A program made the position numbers and the translations under genes. DNA of 64,000 bases from Croceimicrobium sp965656185 (GTDB taxonomy: Bacteria > Bacteroidota > Bacteroidia > Flavobacteriales > Schleiferiaceae), in NCBI GenBank assembly GCA_965656185.1, contig CBFHJH010000002.1, positions 62,001 through 126,000 on the forward strand, in the 5' to 3' direction. Positions 51,019-60,059 of this stretch are shown one piece after another. The notes beneath the pieces are model-generated. The model was given only the letters and a program-made list of their open reading frames with translations, did no database searches and was not told where the DNA came from. Within the stretch, counting starts at the first letter, position 1, and every line of letters starts with the position of its first letter.

Positions 51019-51026
51019 TAAATTTG
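51019..51026 (+). promoter_or_regulatory. rpsA promoter -7 box TAAATTTG
   Basis: TAAATTTG is an exact TAnnTTTG match. The expected transcript start near 51030 gives a leader of about 120 bases. The bases right after it form a hairpin, ACTCC (51028-51032) with GGAGT (51042-51046). A clear -33 box is lacking. Confidence 0.6.
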
Positions 51027-51149
51027 CACTCCTTTTTCTGGGGAGTTTATGAAACAGGGAAAAGGTTGATTTTCAAAATAATGTAATTTCTTTCATCGGA
51101 TCGCTCCCAGCCAGTTTTCAAGAACGATGGAATACAAACAATTTTCTGC

Positions 51150-53060
51150 ATGTCAGAAGAAAACAAAAAAGTAGCCGAAGAGGAAGTTAAGAACACTCCA
51201 GAAGCTACCTCAGAGGCCACTGAAACTACCGCCGAAACTACCGAAGAAGCAAAGGCTGAGGAAACTCCAGCCCAAGAAGAAGCTGCTCCGGTTGAAGCGG
51301 AAAACACCGAGTTCGATTGGGAAGAGTTTGAGTACGGTATCGCTTCCAAGGGTAAAGCCCAACGCGAAGAATTAACCAAGCTTTACGAAGAATCTCTTAC
51401 CTCTATCGACGAGCACACCATCACTGAAGGAAAGGTCATTAATATGACCGACCGTGAAGCGATTGTAGACATCGGTTACAAGAGTGAAGGTGTTATTTCT
51501 TTGAACGAGTTTCGTTACAACCCAGATCTTAAAGTTGGCGACGATGTAGAGGTGTTGGTAGACAAGCAAGAGGACAAAGAAGGTCAGTTAGTACTTTCTC
51601 ACCGTAAGGCGCGTGCTATCAAAGCATGGGATCGTGTAAACGAAGCACATGAGAACGAAGAAGTAGTTAAAGGTTATATCAAATGTCGTACTAAAGGTGG
51701 TATGATCGTTGACGTATTCGGAATCGAAGCTTTCTTGCCAGGTTCTCAGATCGACGTGAAGCCTATCCGCGACTATGATGCCTATGTAGATAAGAACATG
51801 GAGTTCAAGATCGTTAAGATCAACCATGAATTCAAGAACGTTGTTGTATCGCACAAAGCGCTTATCGAAGCGGATTTGGAAGAACAAAAACGCGAGATCA
51901 TTGGCAAGCTAGAGAAAGGTCAGGTACTGGAAGGAGTAGTGAAGAATATTACTTCTTACGGGGTATTTATCGACCTTGGTGGTGTAGACGGATTGATCCA
52001 CATTACCGACCTAAGCTGGAGCCGTATCAACCACCCTTCAGAAGTGGTAGAGTTGGATCAAACTATGAACGTGGTAATTTTGGATTTCGACGAGGACAAA
52101 ACTCGTATCCAATTAGGTCTCAAGCAGCTTGAGCCACATCCATGGGATAACCTTGATTCTGAATTGAAAGAAGGGGATAAGATCAAAGGAAAAGTAGTAG
52201 TCCTTGCCGACTATGGTGCCTTTGTTGAGATCATTCCAGGAGTTGAAGGCTTAATTCACGTAAGTGAGATGAGCTGGAGCACCCACTTGCGTTCTGCGCA
52301 AGACTTCATGAAAGTAGGCGACGAAGTTGAGGCAGTAGTGTTGACTCTTGATCGCGAAGAGCGTAAAATGTCTCTTGGTGTGAAGCAATTGACTACCGAT
52401 CCTTGGACCGATATCACTACCAAGTATCCTGTAGGATCTAAGCATGAGGGTGAGGTACGTAACTTCACTAACTTCGGTGTATTCGTAGAACTGGAAGAAG
52501 GTATCGACGGATTGATCCACATCAGTGACCTTAGCTGGACCAAAAAGATCAAGCACCCAAGTGAGTTTACTTCGGTAGGCGCTAAATTGGAAGTGGTTGT
52601 ATTGGACATCGACGTAGAAAACCGTCGTTTGAGCCTTGGTCACAAGCAAGTCGAAGACAATCCATTCGAAACATACGCCACTCTTCTTGAGGAAGGTAGT
52701 GTGATCGAAGCGAAAGTTCTTCGCAAGGTTGACAAAGGAGCCGAGATCTTATTCGAGAACTTGGGTGTTGAAGCCTTCGTTCCATCTCGCCACATGGTGA
52801 AAGAGGACGGAAGTGAAATCGCTCCAGAGGAGAAGATCGACTTCAAGATCATCGAATTCAATGCTGACGCCCGCCGCGTTGTTGCTTCTCACACCGAATT
52901 GCACAAGCAAGTGAAAGCTGACAAACAAAAGGCCGACAAAGTAAAAGCTAAGAAAGCGGTTAAAGTGATCAACTCTAATGTAGAGCGTTCTACATTAGGT
53001 GACCTAGATGCACTTAGTAAGCTTAAAGAGCAAATGGAAGACGACGAGAAAAAAGGTTAA
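51150..53060 (+). CDS. rpsA: 30S ribosomal protein S1 with acidic N-terminal extension
   Basis: The 636-residue protein has six S1 RNA-binding repeats from about residue 95 on, for example VLEGVVKNITSYGVFIDLGGVDGLIHITDLSWSR and KHEGEVRNFTNFGVFVELEEGIDGLIHISDLSW. The first ~50 residues are an acidic tail rich in Glu, Ala and Thr not seen in E. coli S1. S1 binds mRNA at the 30S subunit and matters where Shine-Dalgarno signals are weak, as in this phylum. The long leader suggests self-control. A terminator follows. Confidence 0.97.
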   Translation: MSEENKKVAEEEVKNTPEATSEATETTAETTEEAKAEETPAQEEAAPVEAENTEFDWEEFEYGIASKGKAQREELTKLYEESLTSIDEHTITEGKVINMTDREAIVDIGYKSEGVISLNEFRYNPDLKVGDDVEVLVDKQEDKEGQLVLSHRKARAIKAWDRVNEAHENEEVVKGYIKCRTKGGMIVDVFGIEAFLPGSQIDVKPIRDYDAYVDKNMEFKIVKINHEFKNVVVSHKALIEADLEEQKREIIGKLEKGQVLEGVVKNITSYGVFIDLGGVDGLIHITDLSWSRINHPSEVVELDQTMNVVILDFDEDKTRIQLGLKQLEPHPWDNLDSELKEGDKIKGKVVVLADYGAFVEIIPGVEGLIHVSEMSWSTHLRSAQDFMKVGDEVEAVVLTLDREERKMSLGVKQLTTDPWTDITTKYPVGSKHEGEVRNFTNFGVFVELEEGIDGLIHISDLSWTKKIKHPSEFTSVGAKLEVVVLDIDVENRRLSLGHKQVEDNPFETYATLLEEGSVIEAKVLRKVDKGAEILFENLGVEAFVPSRHMVKEDGSEIAPEEKIDFKIIEFNADARRVVASHTELHKQVKADKQKADKVKAKKAVKVINSNVERSTLGDLDALSKLKEQMEDDEKKG

Positions 53061-53082
53061 CCCCTTTTTCTTTAAATAGTGA

Positions 53083-53116
53083 AAGCCCCGGTACTTTACA
53101 GTATCGGGGCTTTTTT
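53083..53116 (+). terminator. Terminator after rpsA
   Basis: AAGCCCCG (53083-53090) pairs with CGGGGCTT (53105-53112), with a further TACT/AGTA pair inside, and runs into six T residues. It closes the rpsA transcript. Confidence 0.92.
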
Positions 53117-53167
53117 ATTGATTTTATTGAAATATCTTAGCAGGTGCTATCTTGTTTTTGATCGCCC

Positions 53168-54934
53168 ATGAAAGTCCGATTTATACATCTTCTTGTGCTA
53201 CTGCCCTTTTTACTCTTGGGGCAAGAGTCGGATGTGGATCCTAAATTGGACTCCTTGCGGAGTCTTATGGAGTCTTCGCTTTACGAGGAAATGATCTATT
53301 ATGGCAACGACCTTATTCAGGACTGGGATAAGCAAGATACACTCAGCAGCGACTACGCTCGCACTTTATTGGATATGGGTAGAGCCTTTATTCAATTAGA
53401 AGCCTTTCCGGAAGCTTTAAAATACAACAGTCGGGCCCTGTCAATTTTTGTGCGCAATCGGGATTCGATGGGCATCGCCCGTACCTATAGTAATTTTTCT
53501 GGGGTGTATTTTTATATGGAGGATTCGGCCCAAGCCTTCAACTACTTGAACCTAGCCCAGCTTCATTATCCGCATGACGCAGATCTGGAGGATCGCTCTA
53601 CTTTGAGTTATATGTATGCTTTACTGCACATGGAGTTTGGGCGCAAGAAGCGGGCTTTAAAGGTTATAGACAGTCTAACTAATGAATTGGCTTACGGCAC
53701 CAACCTTAGGGCTTATGTTTTGGTGGCAAGCTTTGAGCTGATGGATTCGACCGAGTATTTAGTTCGTTATCCCAATATTCTTACCGAAGTATTAAGCTCT
53801 ATCGATAATCCCAGCTTTCGCCTCACCGCGATCATGGAAGCTATGCGTGCTGCTGCCCGTTTCGGACGTCTCGATATACTAAAGAAGTACTGGCCCGAGG
53901 TGGCTAGGGCTTACCGGATTTTAGGGACTAATACGGCCATTTCCCAGAAAGTAGATTTCAGCAGATTGAAAGCGCAATACCTTAGTTATGAAAAGGACTA
54001 TAAAGGGGCTTTAGCGGCCATGAGTGAACATGCTCGATTTATAAGTGAACAGGATTCTTTGCGAGGCGTTCGCGACGTTAAAAAACTGGAAACTCAGATC
54101 AATATTAAGGAATCTGCCTTGCGCGCTCAGCGTTTAGAAAAAGAATTGAACGAAAGCCGCCAGCACGGGGTAATCCTTGTGCTTATTATCGGCGCAGCCT
54201 TGATAATAATTATCTTGATTTATCGCATTAACCGCAATACTAAGGACAAGAACTTGGTCATCTCTGAGGTGGCCAATACGCGAGGTAAAATGATCTCAGT
54301 GCTCTCGCACGATATCCGCACTCCACTCTCGCAATTACAAGGCCTATTAGAGCAATCGGAGCAAGGAACAATTGGGGAAGAGGAACTTAAGGTCCTGTTG
54401 CCAAGAATTAATGAAACCACTCGGAGTACGACCAAGCTTTTAGATAAGATCGTTAACTGGATCAATTTAAATCGAGGTGATTATAAAACGAATCTTGAAG
54501 AATTCTCAGTTGGTGATCTTTTTCACGATATCGAAGACTTGGTGAAAGGAAGGTTAGAGGATAAAAGGCTTGTTTTAGTAAAGGACATAGAGCATGAATA
54601 TTTACGCACAGATCGTTTCTTGATCCAAACCGCTTTGTTTAATTTATTGAGCAATGCCATCAAGTTCTCTAAACCCGGAGCTACAATCTATTTAGGCTCT
54701 TATTTGAAAAGTGAAAGTCAAGTGCTAGAGGTACGAGATCAAGGCGAAGGAATGTCGGCTCCCCAATTACAGAAGATCCGTTCGGAAATAAGCACCAGCA
54801 GTGTTGGTACCCAATCTGAAATGGGTTCGGGCTTGGGGCTGGCTATCGTGCGAGATGCGGTGGCCAAGATTAAAGCCGATTTTGAGATCGGGAGTGAAGA
54901 ATCAAAGGGCACGATCTGTCGCATAACATTATAA
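53168..54934 (+). CDS. TPR-type sensor histidine kinase (orphan)
   Basis: The 588-residue protein has a signal peptide (MKVRFIHLLVLLPFLLLGQ), a periplasmic TPR-like helical region (~35-320), one membrane helix (~335-355: ILVLIIGAALIIIILIY) and a cytoplasmic kinase. The phosphorylated His381 is in SVLSHDIRTPLSQL; the ATP-binding N, G1 and G2 boxes are NLLSNAIKFS, DQGEGM and GSGLGLAIV. Such TPR kinases are abundant in Bacteroidota; the signal is unknown. No response regulator is next to it, and the NtrC-type regulator at 17.5 kb is a possible partner only by guess. Confidence 0.92.
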   Translation: MKVRFIHLLVLLPFLLLGQESDVDPKLDSLRSLMESSLYEEMIYYGNDLIQDWDKQDTLSSDYARTLLDMGRAFIQLEAFPEALKYNSRALSIFVRNRDSMGIARTYSNFSGVYFYMEDSAQAFNYLNLAQLHYPHDADLEDRSTLSYMYALLHMEFGRKKRALKVIDSLTNELAYGTNLRAYVLVASFELMDSTEYLVRYPNILTEVLSSIDNPSFRLTAIMEAMRAAARFGRLDILKKYWPEVARAYRILGTNTAISQKVDFSRLKAQYLSYEKDYKGALAAMSEHARFISEQDSLRGVRDVKKLETQINIKESALRAQRLEKELNESRQHGVILVLIIGAALIIIILIYRINRNTKDKNLVISEVANTRGKMISVLSHDIRTPLSQLQGLLEQSEQGTIGEEELKVLLPRINETTRSTTKLLDKIVNWINLNRGDYKTNLEEFSVGDLFHDIEDLVKGRLEDKRLVLVKDIEHEYLRTDRFLIQTALFNLLSNAIKFSKPGATIYLGSYLKSESQVLEVRDQGEGMSAPQLQKIRSEISTSSVGTQSEMGSGLGLAIVRDAVAKIKADFEIGSEESKGTICRITL

Positions 54935-54943
54935 GACGATTAC

Positions 54944-56035
54944 ATGAAGCTAAATGAAATTTGTGAAGCCCTAGAGACCTGGGCCCCCTTAAGCTATCAA
55001 GAGTCCTATGATAATAGTTGTTTGATCTACGGTGATAAAGCAGCCAAAGTAGACAAGGTCCTGATCGCCTTAGATACCACCGAGGCGGTGGTGGATGAGG
55101 CCATTGCTAAAGGGGCTCAAATGATCATAAGTCACCATCCTTTGGTGTTCCAGGGTATTAAAGCTCTCAGTCCAAAGACCGATGCGGAGCGCGCCCTGAT
55201 AAAGGCGATAAAGCACGAAGTGGCTATTTATGCCCTTCATACGAATTTAGATAATATCAGTTCGGGGGTTAATGCCGAAATTGGTCGCCGCTTGGGGATT
55301 GATGACCCACGCATTTTGGCACCTAAGAAAGGTCTCTTACAGAAACTTATTGTGTATGTACCGCAGTCAGATTGGCAAAAGGTTGCTGAGGCTATGTGGC
55401 AGGCTGGGGCTGGTTCGATTGGCGAATACGATCAATGTAGTTATCGGAGTCCGGGCAAAGGAACTTTCCGTCCTTCAGATAATGCGAAGCCCCATGTAGG
55501 TCTTAAGGACGAGCTTCATGAGGAAGAAGAATACCGAATGGAGATTATTTTGGAAATCGATAAAAGGTCGAAAATCTTAAAGGCCATGAAGGAGAGTCAT
55601 CCCTATGAAGAAGTGGCCTACGATTTAATTGCCTTGGAGAATAGTCATCAGCAAATAGGTTCTGGTATGTTTGGTGATCTTCCAGAAAAGATCGCTAGCT
55701 CCGATTTCTTGAAGCGCATAAAAGAAAATTTTGGGGGCGTGGTACGCCACACCAAGATCCTTCAAAAAGAAGTTTCGCGGATTGCCTGGTGTGGCGGCAG
55801 TGGAAGTTTTCTTTTAAATCAGGCGAAAGCAGTGGGAGCCGATCTATTCTTGAGCTCAGATTTTAAATACCATCAATTTTTCGAGGCTGAAAATGAAATA
55901 CTTATCGCGGATATTGGTCATTATGAAAATGAACAGTTCACTATTGACCTGATTGCCGAGCATTTGCAGAAAAAATTCCCTACTTTTGCCGTTCTTTTAA
56001 CAGAGAACAGTACAAACCCGATCAATTATATATAG
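54944..56035 (+). CDS. Nif3-like dinuclear metal centre protein
   Basis: The 363-residue protein has the Nif3/YbgI metal-binding parts: VLIALDTTEAVVDEAIAKG with IISHHPLVFQG, ALHTNLDN, and near the end DIGHYENEQF. A PII/CutA-like insert (~125-250) sits in the middle, as in long family members, and includes VYVPQSDWQKVAEAMWQAGAG. The biochemical role is unsettled; some members are linked to GTP cyclohydrolase I. It starts ten bases after the kinase and four before the coiled-coil gene. Confidence 0.93.
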   Translation: MKLNEICEALETWAPLSYQESYDNSCLIYGDKAAKVDKVLIALDTTEAVVDEAIAKGAQMIISHHPLVFQGIKALSPKTDAERALIKAIKHEVAIYALHTNLDNISSGVNAEIGRRLGIDDPRILAPKKGLLQKLIVYVPQSDWQKVAEAMWQAGAGSIGEYDQCSYRSPGKGTFRPSDNAKPHVGLKDELHEEEEYRMEIILEIDKRSKILKAMKESHPYEEVAYDLIALENSHQQIGSGMFGDLPEKIASSDFLKRIKENFGGVVRHTKILQKEVSRIAWCGGSGSFLLNQAKAVGADLFLSSDFKYHQFFEAENEILIADIGHYENEQFTIDLIAEHLQKKFPTFAVLLTENSTNPINYI

Positions 56036-56039
56036 CTCT

Positions 56040-56816
56040 ATGGCTAAAGAAGTTACTGTCGAAGAAAAGCTACGTGCACTCTACGATCTTCAGCTTATTG
56101 ACTCCAGAATCGACCGCATCCGTAATATCAGAGGTGAACTTCCTCTGGAAGTAGAAGACCTTGAAGATGAGATAGGTGGGTTAGAAACTCGTATTGAGAA
56201 GTTGAACAATGACATCAGCGAGTTAGATCAAGAGGTGAAGACCAAGAAAAACTTGATCAAAGATTCTGAAGAGAAAATTAAGAAATACGAAACTCAGCAA
56301 AAGAACGTAAGAAACAACCGTGAGTTCGACGCCTTATCTAAGGAAATCGAATTCCAAGAGTTGGAAATTCAATTGTCTGAGAAACGCATCAAGGAATTTA
56401 AGGCTAAGATCGACACCAAGAAGGAGGCGATTGCTACTGCCGAGGAAAAACTCGGTGAGCGTAAATCGCACTTGGATTTCAAAAAAGGTGAACTCGATAG
56501 TATTTTAAAAGAGACTCAAGACGAAGAAAAACTTCTTTTGAAAGAGTCAGAGAAACAGCAAAAGCTAATTGAAGAGCGCTTGCTAAAGGCTTATACGCGA
56601 CTACGCGATAGTGCCCGTAATGGTTTAGCCGTGGTACCGGTAGAACGTGGTGCCTCAGGCGGCTCATTCTTTACAATTCCTCCTCAGCGTCAGCTGGAGA
56701 TCGCGGCTCGTAAGAAGATCATAACCGATGAGCATTCCGGTCGTATCTTGGTAGACCCAGACCTAGCGCAGGAAGAAGAAGAGAAAATGCAAAAGCTTTT
56801 CACTTCCAAGAAATAA
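56040..56816 (+). CDS. Coiled-coil protein of the C4-type zinc ribbon family, cysteines lost
   Basis: The 258-residue protein is a long coiled coil (~20-190) and ends with the family's C-terminal domain (SGGSFFTIPPQRQLEIAARKKI and DEHSGRILVDPDLA). In most members the two pairs of Cys (in CGGC and CEHCGR) bind zinc; here they are Ser, Ser, Asp and Ser. The fold seems kept without the metal. I believe this is a flavobacterial variant. The role is unknown; the family is suggested to bind nucleic acid. It lies four bases after the Nif3-like gene. Confidence 0.9.
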   Translation: MAKEVTVEEKLRALYDLQLIDSRIDRIRNIRGELPLEVEDLEDEIGGLETRIEKLNNDISELDQEVKTKKNLIKDSEEKIKKYETQQKNVRNNREFDALSKEIEFQELEIQLSEKRIKEFKAKIDTKKEAIATAEEKLGERKSHLDFKKGELDSILKETQDEEKLLLKESEKQQKLIEERLLKAYTRLRDSARNGLAVVPVERGASGGSFFTIPPQRQLEIAARKKIITDEHSGRILVDPDLAQEEEEKMQKLFTSKK

Positions 56817-56834
56817 AAATTATCAGCAATTTTG

Positions 56835-56860
56835 AAGGGGCCAATAAGGTCCCTTTTTTT
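56835..56860 (+). terminator. Terminator after the coiled-coil gene, ending at the next start codon
   Basis: AAGGGGCC (56835-56842) pairs with GGTCCCTT (56848-56855) with one G-T pair, followed by T residues up to 56860. The ATG of the next gene is the very next base, so that gene either relies on read-through or on a promoter inside this region. Confidence 0.85.
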
Positions 56861-58423
56861 ATGCGTAAAATAGTCTTCCTCACATTATTCTTAATTGCTT
56901 CTCAATTATCTGCACAGCGGATAGTTTTTAGCGAGGGCATGGTAGATGGAATCCAGGCTACTTTAGAATTGCGAAAAGTAAGGCTGGAAAAGATCCTTAA
57001 AGAAGAGCGGTCTCAGCGTCCTGAAAACCTTTTAGCCAATTATTTAGAAGGGGTTTCTCTTATTTTAGAGATGTTCTTAGTGCAGGATGAGGCTTTTTTC
57101 GAGAATCATCGTGATCATTTGGATGAGCTGATTGAAAGCTTAGAAGAATTATCGGACCAAGACCCCAACAAGCGCGTTCTATTAGCGGAAATGTTATTGG
57201 GCAGATCTGGAATCTATGGGAAATACAAGCATAATGTAAAGGCAGCCTGGGGTTTTTACCGAGCTTATAATTTATTGAAAGATAATCTGGCAGAATTCCC
57301 CGATCATATCCCCACCTTGATTCCCTTTGGTGTTTTGCAAACCGCCGTTGGTAGTTTACCGAGCGATTACCGCTCTTTAGCTTCACTCTTTGGCTTTGAT
57401 GGAGACATTGAACAAGGCTTAAAGATGATTCGAAAGGCCTATTACTACAGTTTGGCANNNNNNNNNNNNNNNNNNNNNNNNNNNNNNNNNNNNNNNNNNN
57501 NNNNNNNNNNNNNNNNNNNNNNNNNNNNNNNNNNNNNNNNNNNNNNNNNNNNNNNNAATCCCAAATACCGTTTCTATCAGAATTACTTTGGCTTCGTTTA
57601 TGCCTATGTTAATTTCGAACTCGACACTAAAGAGCAGGTTTCACTTTTTACTTTGGATCTACCAGTTTACCGATCGGCTTTTTTTATTTACCTAGAATCT
57701 TTACAAAAAGCGGATAAGGGCGAAGGAGAAGAGGCCCTAGCCCTTCTGAAAAGGATTCCAAAAGGTCCCGAATATCTATATGTACCTTATTTCACCTATT
57801 TTCAAGGTAAGGTAGCTCTGATGTTGGAGCCTGAGCTGGCTCGAAACTATTTTGAAGAGTTCTTGTCCAAAACGAAAGACAACGAGCATTTAAAGTCCAC
57901 CTATCGTTATTTAGCTTGGTACCACCTTTTACAAGATCAACCAAGTAAAGCCGAAGAGTATAGACAGAAGATCTTAGCCGAAAGCGAGTCCATCACCGGA
58001 TCGGATAAACAGGCTCAAGTGGAAGCCGAGAGGGGCTTCAATAAGGAGTTGATCAAAACCCGTTTGGACTTCGATGCTGGTCGCTTTGCCTTAGTTGTTG
58101 AGAAACTGAGCCCTTGGTTATTGAGTAAGTACTGTAAGAAGGACTGGGAGAAGCAGGAGTTCCATTATCGAAGAGGACGAGCACTACAAGAGTTAAAATT
58201 GGATGCTGAAGCCAAAATAGAATTCGAAAAGGCAGTGTCTTTCGATCAAATGTCAACCTATGCCTATGGCAATAGTATTTTGCAATTAGGTTTGTTAGCG
58301 GAAGCACGAGGCGCTTACGGTAGTGCGGAGAACTATTTGAAGCAAGCGGCGAAATTATCGGGCTATCCTTTTTTTGAAGGCGTACAGCAAAAAGCAAAGA
58401 CAGCCTTGAGTCGCCTCCCTTAG
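56861..58423 (+). CDS. Exported TPR-like protein, unknown function, with assembly gap
   Basis: The 520-codon frame starts with a signal peptide (MRKIVFLTLFLIASQLSAQ) and is built of helical repeats; the C-terminal half has clear TPR-like pairs (ALQELKLDAEAKIEFEKAVS and YGSAENYLKQAAKL). A run of 99 N interrupts it at 57458-57556. Both flanks are in frame even without the N, so it is uncertain whether anything is missing. The start is one base after a terminator, so expression is unclear. Function is unknown. Confidence 0.8.
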   Translation: MRKIVFLTLFLIASQLSAQRIVFSEGMVDGIQATLELRKVRLEKILKEERSQRPENLLANYLEGVSLILEMFLVQDEAFFENHRDHLDELIESLEELSDQDPNKRVLLAEMLLGRSGIYGKYKHNVKAAWGFYRAYNLLKDNLAEFPDHIPTLIPFGVLQTAVGSLPSDYRSLASLFGFDGDIEQGLKMIRKAYYYSLAXXXXXXXXXXXXXXXXXXXXXXXXXXXXXXXXXNPKYRFYQNYFGFVYAYVNFELDTKEQVSLFTLDLPVYRSAFFIYLESLQKADKGEGEEALALLKRIPKGPEYLYVPYFTYFQGKVALMLEPELARNYFEEFLSKTKDNEHLKSTYRYLAWYHLLQDQPSKAEEYRQKILAESESITGSDKQAQVEAERGFNKELIKTRLDFDAGRFALVVEKLSPWLLSKYCKKDWEKQEFHYRRGRALQELKLDAEAKIEFEKAVSFDQMSTYAYGNSILQLGLLAEARGAYGSAENYLKQAAKLSGYPFFEGVQQKAKTALSRLP

Positions 58424-58458
58424 TCATATTTTTTTAATTTCACGAGCAAATAAAGAAC

Positions 58459-59532
58459 ATGGATCAATTACTAAGTTTTACCTGGGATTTTAGCAGAGGT
58501 ATCGATCTATCGGTAATTACCTTGCGCTATTATAGCCTCTTATTTGCCCTTGGTTTTGTACTTGGTTATTTGATCATGAAACGCATTTTCGAAAAGGAGG
58601 GTATAGCCTTGGAGAAATTGGATGCACTTTTAACCTACGTAGTTATAGCCACTGTGCTCGGAGCACGTTTGGGTCATGTCTTTTTCTACCAGTGGGATTA
58701 TTACTCCCAGCATCCTGTAGATATATTAAAGGTTTGGGAAGGAGGCTTAGCTAGCCATGGTGCGGCTATTGCCATCGTTATCGCTATAATCATTTATAGC
58801 AAAAAGGTTATCGATCGCCCGGCGCTATGGGTTTTGGATCGAGTTGTTATTACCGTGGCTTTGGCGGCATGTTTCATTAGAATAGGGAATTTTGCCAATA
58901 GCGAGATCTACGGCGACATTGGGAACTCATCGTGGGAAACGGTTTTTACCAATCCGGTGCGCGAACGCATTCTAGTCAATTACGGCGATTACATAGATGC
59001 AGTGGAGTTTATTGAGAAGGATGAATATGAAATCACAGACTCGTTGAGCTATCCTTTGTATGACCTTCAATTGCAATTTGGAGCAAAGATTCCTAATCAA
59101 GAAGTAGCAGAGCGATTGGTACTTAATCGCCTGAAACCTTTACTGGCAGCTTCTTCTAAGGAAGACCTCAATATGAAGATAACCGGCCAGAAACTTCGCT
59201 GGGACGATACGGTCGCTGACCAGGCCTACATTGAAGCGCGTGGTTATCCACGTAATCCTACTCAGATATATGAGGCCATAGCTTACCTGCTCATTTTCTT
59301 CATTTTGGCTAGATTGTATTTGGTGGCCGATGTAAGACAGCGTCAAGGCATGCTATTTGGTTTGTTCTTAATTCTATTATTCGGTTTCCGTTTTGCCATT
59401 GAGTTCATAAAAGAAAATCAAGTTTTGTCCGAGCAGGGCCGTAGTTTAAATATTGGTCAAACCTTAAGCATACCAGCGGTGCTGGTAGGTTTGTACTTTA
59501 GCATTTTTGCCAAGAAATCTTCCAATGAATAA
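58459..59532 (+). CDS. lgt: Prolipoprotein diacylglyceryl transferase
   Basis: The 357-residue membrane protein has the Lgt motifs RIGNFANSEIYG (Arg141 matches Arg143 of E. coli) and RNPTQIYEAIAYLL near residue 265, with about seven helices. It transfers diacylglycerol from phosphatidylglycerol to the lipobox Cys of prolipoproteins, such as those encoded at 6787 and 60482. About 30 extra residues lie between the two motifs compared with E. coli, consistent with a longer periplasmic loop. Its end overlaps the next start by eight bases. Confidence 0.96.
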   Translation: MDQLLSFTWDFSRGIDLSVITLRYYSLLFALGFVLGYLIMKRIFEKEGIALEKLDALLTYVVIATVLGARLGHVFFYQWDYYSQHPVDILKVWEGGLASHGAAIAIVIAIIIYSKKVIDRPALWVLDRVVITVALAACFIRIGNFANSEIYGDIGNSSWETVFTNPVRERILVNYGDYIDAVEFIEKDEYEITDSLSYPLYDLQLQFGAKIPNQEVAERLVLNRLKPLLAASSKEDLNMKITGQKLRWDDTVADQAYIEARGYPRNPTQIYEAIAYLLIFFILARLYLVADVRQRQGMLFGLFLILLFGFRFAIEFIKENQVLSEQGRSLNIGQTLSIPAVLVGLYFSIFAKKSSNE

Positions 59533-60058
59533 GAACCGTCAACGTTTTATCGCCATCTTTCTTCTGGGGGCCTTTGCTTTATGGATACTATTTACTGTTT
59601 TACCCAAGGGAGGCTCAAGCGATTCCAATGGCAAGGTCAAAAAGCCAAGTAGGGTAGAGCCTCGCTTCGTGAAAGAAGCCACTTTGGCGATACTGGATTC
59701 GGTAGGGCAGGACACTTTAAAGTTATTGGATATCGAATTGGCCGAGAGTATGAATGAGATCCAATACGGTATGATGTATCGCAAGAGCATGGACCCGAAT
59801 ACTGGTATGCTTTTTCTAATGGGGCAGGAGCGACCGCAATCATTTTACATGAAGAACACCTACGTTTCTTTAGATATCATTTACATTAATGATAAGCAGG
59901 AAATCGTTAGCATTCAGAAGAACGCAGTTCCCCTAAATGAAAGTAGCTTGCCCAGTGAGGGACCAGCTTCCTTGGTTTTGGAGATCAAAGGTGGACTGAG
60001 CGATCAATGGGGTCTTAAGAAAGGACAAAAGATACGTTGGTCACGCTTAAAACGATAG
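59525..60058 (+). CDS. DUF192 family protein, membrane-anchored
   Basis: The ~177-residue protein has one N-terminal membrane segment (RFIAIFLLGAFALWILFTV) and the DUF192 domain at ~65-175 (QYGMMYRKSMDPNTGMLFLM, MKNTYVSLDIIYI, and LEIKGGLSDQWGLKKGQKI). The family is widespread and of unknown function. I chose the ATG at 59525 (MNKNRQRF), whose frame overlaps the lgt stop by eight bases, over an upstream Met at 59507. The stop is one base before the YCII-like gene. Confidence 0.9.
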   Translation: MNKNRQRFIAIFLLGAFALWILFTVLPKGGSSDSNGKVKKPSRVEPRFVKEATLAILDSVGQDTLKLLDIELAESMNEIQYGMMYRKSMDPNTGMLFLMGQERPQSFYMKNTYVSLDIIYINDKQEIVSIQKNAVPLNESSLPSEGPASLVLEIKGGLSDQWGLKKGQKIRWSRLKR

Positions 60059-60059
60059 T

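Larger units (their letters stand above)
50829..51149 (+). other. Intergenic region: gltA terminator, rpsA promoter and leader
   Basis: The 321-base stretch holds the hairpin at 50849-50880, then AT-rich sequence to the TAAATTTG box at 51019 and the long rpsA leader. I see no gene; a 62-codon frame at 50898-51086 spans the promoter and is not credible. Confidence 0.7.

Noticed and set aside
50898..51086. 62-codon plus-strand frame before rpsA
   Set aside because: It spans the rpsA promoter box and the leader hairpin, has no recognisable features and no plausible start context.
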